NCBI GenBank assembly: GCA_002413745.1
Contig: DHXP01000026.1
Span: forward strand, 1-42,747
DNA from: Flavobacterium sp. UBA5153
Lineage (GTDB): Bacteria > Bacteroidota > Bacteroidia > Flavobacteriales > Flavobacteriaceae
Direction: 5' to 3'
DNA length: 42,747 bases
Both the position numbers and the translations under genes were made by a program. Below, piece by piece: positions 1-7,072 of the stretch (position 1 is the first letter of the stretch; each line of letters begins with the position of its first letter). Under the pieces are notes generated by a model, which was not told the DNA's origin, did no database searches, and saw only the letters and a list, made by a program, of their open reading frames with translations.

Positions 1-63
1 CAGAACGAAGAGAAAGAAAAACGGGCAGATGAATTAATCATTGCCAATAACAATACTTATTAA
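1..63 (+). CDS. C-terminal end of a truncated coiled-coil repeat protein (5' partial)
   Basis: The window opens in frame inside a gene whose last residues read QNEEKEKRADELIIAN followed by NNTY and a TAA stop. This is the same 21-residue repeat found eleven times in the kinase that starts 13 bp downstream. The protein stops in mid-repeat, where the related genes continue with KELAYQ. The DNA at the end (aataacaatacttattaa) looks like a small-deletion variant of the usual repeat junction. The upstream product may therefore be a sensor or regulator that has lost its kinase core, or a repeat-tailed response regulator. Only 21 codons are visible, so the main function cannot be named. It is probably co-transcribed with the next gene. 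Confidence 0.6.
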   Translation, partial: QNEEKEKRADELIIANNNTY

Positions 64-76
64 AAAATAATATCAA

Positions 77-2062
77 ATGAAAATTAGCATTTCTAAAAAC
101 TCTCCCATCTTCTTCTTCTTCTTCTTCTTCTTCTTCATTCTGGTAGGCAACGGGGTTGTAGGTTATACCGTTTATAAAAGCAACCAAAAACTTCGTGACG
201 CTGAACAATGGGTGCAACACACCGAGCAAGTTATTTACAAATCGGGGGAAATACTATCACTTGCCAAGGACTTAGAAACCGCTTCGCGAGGTTTTGTTAT
301 TACAAACGACAGTGTATTTCTCGAACCCCTATATGTTGCCCAAAAAACAACCTTCGTATACATCGGAGAACTCACGCAACTTGTTAAGGATAATCCCGAA
401 CAGCAAAAACGTGTAGATTCGCTCAATTTTTATATGCACAAGCGTTTGGATTTTTCATTACAATCGGTTGAATTAAGAAGTAAAAAAGGATTAACATCAG
501 CCACCGCTTATGTATCTACCAAAAAAGGTAAGCACATTACCGATCATCTGCGCCAGATTACTAATGCTATTCAGCAGGAAGAAGCCACCCTGCTTAAACA
601 ACGAAAACAAACGAACGAGCTTAGTGTGGCAACGTTCAACCGGGTTATAGTGGTTTTGTTTATTTTAATGATGGTTTTTACTATTCTTTTGTTAATCGCC
701 GTCTATGATATTTTGCTTAAAAATAAAGAAAAAGAGAAACGGGCAGCAGAGCTAGTTATTGCCAATAAAGAGCTTGGTTTTCAAAACAGGGAGAAAGAGA
801 AACGTGCAGATGAGTTAATCCTTGCTAACAAAGAACTTGCCTATCAAAACGAAGAGAAAGAAAAACGTGCAGAAGAATTAATCATTGCCAATAAAAAGCT
901 TGTCGTTCAGAATAAGGAGAAAGAAAAACGGGCAGGAGAGTTAATCATTGCTAATAAAGAGCTTGGTTTTCAAAACAGGGAGAAAGAGAAACGTGCAGAT
1001 GAGTTAATCCTTGCTAACAAAGAACTTGCCTATCAAAATAGTGAGAAAGAGAAACGGGCCGATGAATTAACAATTGCTAATAAAGAACTTGCCTACCAAA
1101 ACGAGGAGAAAGAAAAACGTGCAGCAGAATTAATCGTTGCCAACAAAGAACTTGCCTACCAAAACGAAGAGAAAGAAAAACGTGCAGCAGAATTAATCGT
1201 TGCCAACAAAGAACTTGCCTACCAAAACGAGGAGAAAGAAAAACGTGCAACGGAATTAATTATTGCTAATAAAGAGCTTGCCTTTCAAAACGAAGAGAAA
1301 GAGAAACGGGCAGCAGAGCTAGTTATTGCAAATAAAGAACTTGTTTTTCTAAACGAAGAGAAAGAAAAACGAGCAACAGAATTGGAAACTGCTAATAAAG
1401 ACCTTGAACAATTCGCCTATGTTGCTTCGCACGATTTGCAGGAACCGTTACGAATGGTTGCAAGTTATACTCAATTGCTCGAAAGAAGATATAAAGATAA
1501 ATTAGATCAGGATGCAAATGACTTCATTCAGTATGCTGTTGACGGTGCAAACCGCATGCAGAAACTAATTAACGATCTCCTTGATTATTCAAGAACAACT
1601 TCTCGTGGAAAAGATTTTGCAAAAGTTGATAGTTCACAGGTACTTGGACAGACTATTTCGAACCTGCAGCAACTTATAATTGAAAATAACGCTTTAATTA
1701 CCACCGAAGATCTTCCCGAGTTGAAAGCGGATGAATCACAGATTATGCGGGTTTTTCAAAATCTGATTGTGAATGCTATAAAATTTAAAAAGAAATCTGA
1801 AATGCCCAAAATACATATTTCCTGTGAAAAGAAAAATGAGTTTTACGAATTTGCGGTCAGGGATAATGGAATAGGGATAGAAATGCAATATCAAGACAAG
1901 GTTTTCGCCATTTTTCAGCGATTGCATTCAACAAAAGATTATCCAGGCACCGGCATAGGACTATCCATTTGTAAACGTGTTGTCGAAAGGCATGGAGGCA
2001 AGATATGGTTTGAATCAAAGGAAAACGAAGGAACAACTTTTTATTTTACTATAAAAAAATAA
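77..2062 (+). CDS. CHASE3-domain sensor histidine kinase with 11 tandem 21-aa coiled-coil repeats
   Basis: This is a membrane-bound two-component sensor kinase. A first membrane segment (residues ~10-30) starts with nine consecutive Phe. A periplasmic domain of CHASE3 type (~40-190) contains KDLETASRGFVITND. A second membrane segment lies at ~192-213. Residues 216-446 are eleven copies of a 21-residue unit of the form NEEKEKRAAELIIANKELAFQ. Each unit is exactly three heptads, so the block predicts a long rigid coiled-coil stalk between membrane and kinase core. The HisKA phospho-acceptor is His452 (ASHDLQEP). The ATPase domain has an N box (NLIVNAIKF, ~N561), DNGIGI and GTGIGLSICK. All kinase motifs look intact. 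The ATG follows the upstream stop by 13 bp, and a response regulator follows 72 bp downstream, its likely partner. The ligand is unknown. Confidence 0.9.
   Translation: MKISISKNSPIFFFFFFFFFILVGNGVVGYTVYKSNQKLRDAEQWVQHTEQVIYKSGEILSLAKDLETASRGFVITNDSVFLEPLYVAQKTTFVYIGELTQLVKDNPEQQKRVDSLNFYMHKRLDFSLQSVELRSKKGLTSATAYVSTKKGKHITDHLRQITNAIQQEEATLLKQRKQTNELSVATFNRVIVVLFILMMVFTILLLIAVYDILLKNKEKEKRAAELVIANKELGFQNREKEKRADELILANKELAYQNEEKEKRAEELIIANKKLVVQNKEKEKRAGELIIANKELGFQNREKEKRADELILANKELAYQNSEKEKRADELTIANKELAYQNEEKEKRAAELIVANKELAYQNEEKEKRAAELIVANKELAYQNEEKEKRATELIIANKELAFQNEEKEKRAAELVIANKELVFLNEEKEKRATELETANKDLEQFAYVASHDLQEPLRMVASYTQLLERRYKDKLDQDANDFIQYAVDGANRMQKLINDLLDYSRTTSRGKDFAKVDSSQVLGQTISNLQQLIIENNALITTEDLPELKADESQIMRVFQNLIVNAIKFKKKSEMPKIHISCEKKNEFYEFAVRDNGIGIEMQYQDKVFAIFQRLHSTKDYPGTGIGLSICKRVVERHGGKIWFESKENEGTTFYFTIKK
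110..136 (+). repeat. (TTC)9 trinucleotide microsatellite encoding poly-Phe
   Basis: Nine uninterrupted TTC codons encode nine Phe in the first membrane segment of the CHASE3 kinase. Copy-number change would lengthen or shorten the helix without a frameshift. Confidence 0.95.
722..1414 (+). repeat. 11 x 63-bp tandem repeat coding for the kinase coiled-coil stalk
   Basis: Eleven in-frame 63-bp units run without gaps from residue 216 to 446. Units 2 and 5 are identical in protein sequence and share long identical DNA. Units 7 and 8 are also identical in protein. This indicates recent duplication by slippage or unequal recombination. Single units of the same family occur at 1-45 and 2968-3048. 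Confidence 0.95.
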
Positions 2063-2134
2063 AGACATTATGAACCGGTAATTATAGGATTCAGTTAATA
2101 AATAAATATAAATCACTAATATAAAATAATAATC

Positions 2135-2572
2135 ATGGAAAATATCAAATTTGTTGAAATTCTTTTAATCGAAGACAATCCCGGGGATGCACGGCTTACC
2201 CAGGAAGCATTAAATGACGGAAAGGTGAAAAATAACCTTCATATTGTGTACGACGGAATAGAAGCAACCGATTTTCTATTTAAAAGAAATAAGTATAAAG
2301 ATGCCCCACGGCCTGATCTTATTATCCTTGACCTTAACCTGCCAAAAAAGAATGGGCATGAAGTGCTGGCTGAAATTAAAGCTTACGAAACCCTGAAAAG
2401 TATACCTGTTGTTATTCTTACCACATCCAAAGCCGAAGAAGATATTTTAAAGTCTTATAAATCACATGCAAATTGTTTTTTAACTAAACCTATTGACCTG
2501 ATTGAATTTTTTGAAATGATTAAATCAATTGAAGGTTTCTGGCTCACATTAGTTAAACTTCCCACACTGTGA
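2135..2572 (+). CDS. Single-domain response regulator, Rcp1-like
   Basis: This 145-residue protein is one receiver (REC) domain with no output domain. The acidic pocket is IEDNPGD near the N terminus, the phospho-acceptor is Asp66 in ILDLNLPKKNG, and the conserved Lys is in LTKPID. The IEDNPGDARL and LDLNLPKKNGHEVL motifs are typical of the Rcp1 family (cyanobacterial phytochrome response regulators), which is common in Bacteroidota next to sensor kinases. It probably accepts phosphate from the CHASE3 kinase upstream, the hybrid kinase downstream, or both. The stop overlaps the start of the hybrid kinase gene by 4 bp (GTGA), so the two are probably translationally coupled. Confidence 0.9.
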   Translation: MENIKFVEILLIEDNPGDARLTQEALNDGKVKNNLHIVYDGIEATDFLFKRNKYKDAPRPDLIILDLNLPKKNGHEVLAEIKAYETLKSIPVVILTTSKAEEDILKSYKSHANCFLTKPIDLIEFFEMIKSIEGFWLTLVKLPTL

Positions 2573-4194
2573 AAAACACAGAAGAACAAACAATACTCCT
2601 GATTGAGGATAATCCCGGTGACAGCAGGTTGATTAAAGAGATGCTGAACGAAATCACTTCCATTAATTACCGGCTTATTATAGCTGAAACGTTGAAAGAA
2701 GGATGCGAGGAAATTAAAAAGAATGACTTCATTCTCATTCTACTTGACCTCAATTTGCCTGACAGCTCAGGAATAAAGACTTTCGATACAGTAATGAATT
2801 TTGCGGAGAAGATTCCTGTTGTTTTAATAAGCGGAATGCAAGATGTAGAATTATCATTATCACTGATTAAAGAAGGTGCGCAGGATTACATTACAAAACA
2901 GGATATAAACAGTACCCTGCTTGGAAAGACAATTCTATTTGCAAAAGAACGGAAAAAACTTCTCAGCGAATTAATCATTGCTAATAAAGAACTTGCTTTT
3001 CAAAATAAAGAGAAAGAAAAACGGGCTGCGGAACTAGTTATTGCCAAAGACCACGCCGAGCAAAGCGACCGTTTGAAATCAGCTTTCCTTGCCAATATGA
3101 GTCATGAAATCCGTACTCCCATGAATGGTATTCTCGGTTTTGCCGAACTACTGAAAGAGCCCAACCTTACCGGCGAAGAGCAACAAGAGTACATTGAAAT
3201 CATTGAGAAAAGCGGTGTCCGAATGCTCAATATCATCAACGATATTGTTGATATTTCGAAAATTGAAGCGGGGCTGATGGAAGTTAATCTGACGGAGTCG
3301 AACGGCAACGAGCAAATCGAATATATTTATACCTTTTTCAAACCGGAGGTTGAAGGAAAAGGGATGCAATTTTCGTATAGACACGGTATGTTATCAAGCG
3401 AATCCATTATTAAAACCGACCGCGAGAAATTATACGCTATTCTTACCAACCTGATAAAAAATGCAATAAAATATACCAATAAAGGTGCGATAGAATTTGG
3501 GTATGACTATGTTGTAGAGATGCACGGCCGTGCGTCTCTACAATTTTTCGTAAAAGATACGGGAATCGGGATTCCCAAAGACAGGCAGGGAGCTATATTT
3601 GAACGGTTTATTCAGGCAGATATCTCTGATAAACACTCTTATCAGGGGGCTGGGCTGGGTTTATCCATTTCAAAAGCCTACGTCGAAATGTTGGGAGGCA
3701 GAATTTGGGTCGAAAGCGAAGAAGGAAAAGGCTCCACATTTTATTTTACCATTCCTTACAATACTGAACCGGAAGAAAAAAATGTAGTTGGAAAAGTTGT
3801 TCCGGCGCAAGACGAAGAGAATCAAATTAAAGACCTTAAAATATTAATTGCCGAAGATGATGAAGCATCTGAAATGCTGATTTCAATAACCTTCAAAGAG
3901 TTTAGCAAAGAAATTTTAAAAGCAAGAAACGGTTTTGAAGCTGTTGAAGTTTGTCGCAATAATCCGGATACTGATTTAATTCTGATGGATATTCAAATGC
4001 CTGTAATGAACGGACATGAGGCAACCCGACAAATCCGACAATTCAACAAAGATATTGTCATAATAGCTCAGACAGCTTTTGGACTGTCAGGCGACAGAGA
4101 AAAGGCAATTGCAGCGGGATGCAACGATTATATTGCAAAACCCATTAACAGAGCCGAATTGCTTGCATTAATACAAAAGCATTTCAAGTATTAA
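2569..4194 (+). CDS. Hybrid two-component protein REC-HisKA-HATPase-REC
   Basis: This is a cytoplasmic hybrid kinase of 541 residues starting at a GTG codon that overlaps the previous stop. The first REC domain (~8-125) has the IEDNPGD pocket and phospho-acceptor Asp60. A linker (residues 134-160) carries one and a third copies of the same 21-residue repeat found in the CHASE3 kinase. HisKA has His179 in MSHEIRTPMNG. The ATPase domain has NLIKNAIKY, DTGIGIP and GAGLGLSISK. The C-terminal REC (~425-540) has phospho-acceptor Asp474 in LMDIQMPVMNG and a KPIN motif. No membrane segment is present, so input is likely by phosphotransfer to REC1. A near-perfect 32-bp palindrome inside the ATPase domain adds about eleven residues (around VVEMHGRASLQ). 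No HTH or other output domain was seen. Confidence 0.9.
   Translation: MKNTEEQTILLIEDNPGDSRLIKEMLNEITSINYRLIIAETLKEGCEEIKKNDFILILLDLNLPDSSGIKTFDTVMNFAEKIPVVLISGMQDVELSLSLIKEGAQDYITKQDINSTLLGKTILFAKERKKLLSELIIANKELAFQNKEKEKRAAELVIAKDHAEQSDRLKSAFLANMSHEIRTPMNGILGFAELLKEPNLTGEEQQEYIEIIEKSGVRMLNIINDIVDISKIEAGLMEVNLTESNGNEQIEYIYTFFKPEVEGKGMQFSYRHGMLSSESIIKTDREKLYAILTNLIKNAIKYTNKGAIEFGYDYVVEMHGRASLQFFVKDTGIGIPKDRQGAIFERFIQADISDKHSYQGAGLGLSISKAYVEMLGGRIWVESEEGKGSTFYFTIPYNTEPEEKNVVGKVVPAQDEENQIKDLKILIAEDDEASEMLISITFKEFSKEILKARNGFEAVEVCRNNPDTDLILMDIQMPVMNGHEATRQIRQFNKDIVIIAQTAFGLSGDREKAIAAGCNDYIAKPINRAELLALIQKHFKY
2968..3048 (+). repeat. Copy of the kinase 21-aa repeat in the hybrid kinase linker
   Basis: The coding sequence for ELIIANKELAFQNKEKEKRA and the following ELVIAK matches the repeat array of the upstream kinase in phase and nearly in DNA sequence. 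It lies between REC1 and HisKA, the same structural position (just before HisKA) as the array in the other kinase. Confidence 0.9.
3512..3543. repeat. 32-bp near-perfect palindrome (REP-like) inside the hybrid kinase gene
   Basis: The left arm TTGTAGAGATGCACGG mirrors the right arm CCGTGCGTCTCTACAA in 15 of 16 positions. The only exception is a T/G pair at 3521/3534, which would be a wobble in RNA. The centre is GG|CC at 3527/3528. Similar palindromes with GTAGAGACG ends are, to my knowledge, dispersed repeats in some Bacteroidota and cyanobacteria. Here it is read through in frame. Confidence 0.85.
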
Positions 4195-4414
4195 TTAAAT
4201 GTAACCAGACAATTAAAATACAGAAAATAAAGCCTACTGCCAACAGCTAAGGGTTTCGTTGCGTGCGTAGCACGAACAATGAAACCCGTGTTGAACCCTT
4301 CGATAAACTCAGGACAGGCTCACCGAGTACCTGCCGTTAACACTATGGAGTTATCGTAAAGATTTTAGAAAGAAATACAAGAGGCAAGTAATAAATAGGA
4401 TTTAAGCATAAAAT
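4195..4414. other. Intergenic region with an imperfect hairpin and repeat-like sequence
   Basis: This is the first part of a 340-bp gap with no credible gene. A stem at 4251-4287 pairs GGGTTTC with GAAACCC, then TTG with CAA, then CGTGC with GCACG around a GTA loop, with an AA bulge. It is followed by cccttcgataaactcagg, a phrase resembling dispersed repeats of other genomes, up to about 4335. No promoter for a plus-strand gene is expected, because the next gene is convergent. Confidence 0.5.
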
Positions 4415-4453
4415 AAAAAAGGATAATGAAAGTGTTTTTATTATCCTTTTTTT
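4415..4453 (+). terminator. Rho-independent terminator, probably bidirectional, after the hybrid kinase
   Basis: AAAAAAGGATAAT pairs with ATTATCCTTTTTT across a 12-nt loop, with a T run on the plus strand and an A run giving a T run on the minus strand. It sits between two convergent genes. Confidence 0.85.
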
Positions 4454-4534
4454 ATGAGTTTAAGAGGTAATCCTTATACTTAATCGATACATCTTAAATG
4501 ATGATTTCTATCTAGCTAGTCCCTTTTCGGAAGT

Positions 4535-5119
4535 TTATGAAACGAGATTGTTTATTTTTGCATATTGCAATAACAGTATGGTTTTTGCATCTTTAATTTT
4601 CCCCGTTTCAATCATGGCAAAAGCTTCATCAAAGGACATTTCCATTACATCTATATTTTCTTGTTCATGTTCAGCTCCGCCGCCATCACTGACTTTCATT
4701 GTAGCATCATATTCACCCATAAATAAATACAATATTTCGGTTACGGCACCAGGCGACATATAGGTTTCAAAAACTTTACGAACCTTTGACAATCGGTAGC
4801 CAGTTTCTTCTTCTGTTTCTCGGATGATGCATTGTTCGGGATTATCTTTGTCCAAAAGGCCAGCGCAAACTTCAATCATCATGCCTGTTTCATTGCCGTT
4901 AAGATAAGTTGGCAACCGAAATTGGCGAGTCAAAATCACGGTTTTCTGAATCGAATTGTAAAGTAAAATTGCCGCTCCATTTCCCCGGTCATATACTTCA
5001 CGAACGTGAGTTTCGACGGTGTTGTCTTCTTTTTGATAATCGAAAGTCACTTTGTTCAAAACATACCAATTGTCTGAAAGCAAATCAGTTTGTTGTATTT
5101 TAATTTTTGGATTATTCAT
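4535..5119 (-). CDS. Nudix hydrolase, NudK-like (GDP-mannose / ADP-ribose pyrophosphatase type)
   Basis: This 194-residue protein has a Nudix box at residues 87-108 beginning GLLDKDNPEQ and ending RETEEETGY, the REx2EExG metal-binding core. Upstream TRQFRLPTYLNGNETGMMIE and downstream SPGAVTEILYLFMGEY match the NudK branch of the ADP-ribose pyrophosphatase family (E. coli NudK is 191 residues). The box is one residue shorter than the canonical spacing, as in NudK. NudK hydrolyses GDP-mannose and related sugar nucleotides. Exact substrate here is inferred. It lies downstream of purA on the same strand but behind a strong terminator, so it probably has its own promoter. Confidence 0.85.
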   Translation of the reverse strand: MNNPKIKIQQTDLLSDNWYVLNKVTFDYQKEDNTVETHVREVYDRGNGAAILLYNSIQKTVILTRQFRLPTYLNGNETGMMIEVCAGLLDKDNPEQCIIRETEEETGYRLSKVRKVFETYMSPGAVTEILYLFMGEYDATMKVSDGGGAEHEQENIDVMEMSFDEAFAMIETGKIKDAKTILLLQYAKINNLVS

Positions 5120-5143
5120 TTATTGGGATTGATGTCGTTTCTA

Positions 5144-5173
5144 TAAAAAAACGTCCCGATTTATCGGGACGTT
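5144..5173 (-). terminator. Rho-independent terminator after purA
   Basis: On the minus strand an 11-bp perfect stem (AACGTCCCGAT with ATCGGGACGTT) with a 2-nt loop is followed by seven T. It lies 7 bp beyond the purA stop. Confidence 0.9.
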
Positions 5174-5179
5174 AAGTAT

Positions 5180-6451
5180 TTATTTAAGTATCGTTTGCTT
5201 TCTATCTGGGCCTACTGATACAATTTTTATAGGAACTTCGACAAATGCCTCTATAAATTCAATGTATTGTTTTAACTCTATCGGTAATTCATCATAAGTT
5301 GACATTCCTGTTAAATCAGCCTGCCAGCCTTTGAATTCTTTATAAATAGGAGTAACGTTTTCTGGTTCGATGTTGTAAGGAAAATGAGAAATGTTCTTGC
5401 CTTTGTAATTGTATTCGGTACATACTTTCAAAGTTGGAAATCCAGAAAGGATATCACCTTTCATCATCATCAATTGGGTTACACCATTTATTTGAACAGC
5501 ATATTTCAAGGCTACTAAATCTAGCCAACCACAACGTCTTTGTCTTCCGGTAACGGAACCAAATTCATTTCCAACGCGTGCCATTGTTGCACCATCTTCG
5601 TCGAAAAGTTCAGTTGGGAATGGACCGCTTCCTACTCGGGTTACGTAAGCTTTGAAAATTCCGTACACTTCTTTTATTTTATTTGGAGCAATTCCCAAAC
5701 CGGTACAAGCACCTGCAGCCGTGGTGTTTGACGAAGTTACAAATGGATATGTACCGAAATCGATGTCAAGTAATGAACCTTGGGCGCCTTCGCATAATAT
5801 TGCTTTTCCTGCTTTTTGGGCTTGGTGTAAATATTCTTCGCTGTCTATAAAATCTATTTTTTTCAATTCTTCGATAGCTTCAAAGAATTCTTTTTCCATT
5901 TCTTCTAAGTTATACTGAATGTCAACATCGTAGAATTTTATCATATCCTCGTGCTTATCTGCCAAAGCGCGGTATCTTTCCTTGAAATCTTCGAGTTCGA
6001 TATCGCCAACACGAATTCCGTTTCTGCCGGTTTTGTCCATATAGGTTGGGCCAATTCCTTTAAGTGTAGAACCTATTTTTGCCTTGCCTTTTGATGCTTC
6101 CGAAGCCGCATCGAGCAAACGGTGTGTCGGCAAGATCAAATGGGCTTTTCTTGAAATGATTAATTTGTTTTTTATGTCTAAATTAAATTTTGCCAGCCCT
6201 TCAATTTCTTTTTGAAAAACCACAGGGTCAATTACGACTCCGTTTCCGATAATGTTTACGGCAGTTTTATGAAAAATTCCGGAAGGAATGGTTCTAAGAA
6301 CGTGTTTTATTCCGTCAAATTCTAAAGTGTGTCCTGCATTTGGGCCTCCTTGAAAGCGTGCAATGATATCATATTTAGAGGTAAGAACGTCAACAATTTT
6401 TCCTTTGCCTTCATCTCCCCATTGTAATCCTAGTAATAAATCTACGGTCAT
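5180..6451 (-). CDS. purA: Adenylosuccinate synthetase
   Basis: This enzyme converts IMP, aspartate and GTP to adenylosuccinate, the first committed step from IMP to AMP in the cytoplasm. At 423 residues it has the normal family length. The N terminus has the P-loop WGDEGKGK with catalytic Asp13 and the GGPNAGHT loop with His41, at the same numbers as in E. coli PurA. CEGAQGSLLDIDFGTYPFVT and the GRQRRCGWLDL segment are also present. It is the last gene of a minus-strand run RelA/SpoT, Fur-like, purA, with 69 bp between the Fur-like stop and its ATG. The arrangement links purine synthesis to the stringent-response enzyme that consumes GTP. Confidence 0.98.
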   Translation of the reverse strand: MTVDLLLGLQWGDEGKGKIVDVLTSKYDIIARFQGGPNAGHTLEFDGIKHVLRTIPSGIFHKTAVNIIGNGVVIDPVVFQKEIEGLAKFNLDIKNKLIISRKAHLILPTHRLLDAASEASKGKAKIGSTLKGIGPTYMDKTGRNGIRVGDIELEDFKERYRALADKHEDMIKFYDVDIQYNLEEMEKEFFEAIEELKKIDFIDSEEYLHQAQKAGKAILCEGAQGSLLDIDFGTYPFVTSSNTTAAGACTGLGIAPNKIKEVYGIFKAYVTRVGSGPFPTELFDEDGATMARVGNEFGSVTGRQRRCGWLDLVALKYAVQINGVTQLMMMKGDILSGFPTLKVCTEYNYKGKNISHFPYNIEPENVTPIYKEFKGWQADLTGMSTYDELPIELKQYIEFIEAFVEVPIKIVSVGPDRKQTILK

Positions 6452-6520
6452 TCTATGTGTTATTTGTAGTTAGTTATTTTTTTGTTATTTTCTTTAGGGA
6501 CAACTTGCGAGTTGTCCGTC

Positions 6521-6985
6521 CTATTTTTGTTTTTTTGTTCCGTATAAATACAGCGAGTGGTTGGTAATTTCTATATCGAATATTTCTTCGATTGTTTTTT
6601 TGATACCTTGAATTCTTGGATCGCAAAATTCGATAACCTCGCCGGTATCCGTCATTATGATGTGATCATGTTGTTTATCGAAATAGGATTTTTCATAATA
6701 CGCTTGATTTTGACCAAATTGGTGTTTTCGAACCAATGCAGATTCCAGTAAAAGCTCAATAGTGTTATATAAAGTCGCTCTGCTCACGCGGTAGTTTTTA
6801 TTCTTCATTTTGATGTATAGATTTTCTATATCAAAATGCTCCTCGCTATCGTAAATTTCTTGAAGTATGGCGTAGCGCTCAGGAGTTTTGCGATGTCCTT
6901 TTTTTTCAAGATACAGTGTAAAAACGTTTTTTACAATTTCTTGATTTTTACTGTTATCGGTTGAAATTTGTGTCATATCAGGCAA
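6521..6985 (-). CDS. Fur-family transcriptional regulator
   Basis: This 154-residue metalloregulator has an N-terminal winged helix ([17 protein letters not shown], then [20 protein letters not shown]) and a C-terminal dimerisation domain. The second domain contains [20 protein letters not shown], the usual HxH-type metal ligand region of Fur/PerR/Zur. The CxxC pairs that bind structural zinc in classical Fur are absent, and only one Cys is visible. This is seen in many Bacteroidota members, so metal specificity (iron, manganese/peroxide or zinc) cannot be assigned. It lies between the RelA/SpoT gene and purA on the same strand and is probably co-transcribed with them. An alternative in-frame ATG exists three codons downstream. 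Confidence 0.9.
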   Translation of the reverse strand: MPDMTQISTDNSKNQEIVKNVFTLYLEKKGHRKTPERYAILQEIYDSEEHFDIENLYIKMKNKNYRVSRATLYNTIELLLESALVRKHQFGQNQAYYEKSYFDKQHDHIIMTDTGEVIEFCDPRIQGIKKTIEEIFDIEITNHSLYLYGTKKQK

Positions 6986-7003
6986 AGATAAATTTTATTT
7001 TTT

Positions 7004-7034
7004 AGTTTAAAAGTTTAAGAGTTTAAAAGTTTAG
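7004..7034. repeat. 4 x 8-bp tandem repeat AGTTTAA(A/G) between spoT and the Fur-like gene
   Basis: The units are AGTTTAAA, AGTTTAAG, AGTTTAAA and a final AGTTTAGC. It sits in the 87-bp spacer of a presumed operon. Similar short AGTTTAA arrays are, to my knowledge, frequent in Flavobacterium spacers. Confidence 0.8.
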
Positions 7035-7072
7035 CAACTTAATTAATAACTATCTAAACTAATGGCATTTTC

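Noticed and set aside
38-229. Minus-strand ORF with a run of Glu
   Set aside because: It is the antisense reading of the (TTC)9 tract in the kinase gene. It has no family resemblance and covers a well-supported gene.
722-1414. CRISPR-like regular array
   Set aside because: The 63-bp units are contiguous, in frame and have no spacers. They are protein-coding repeats.
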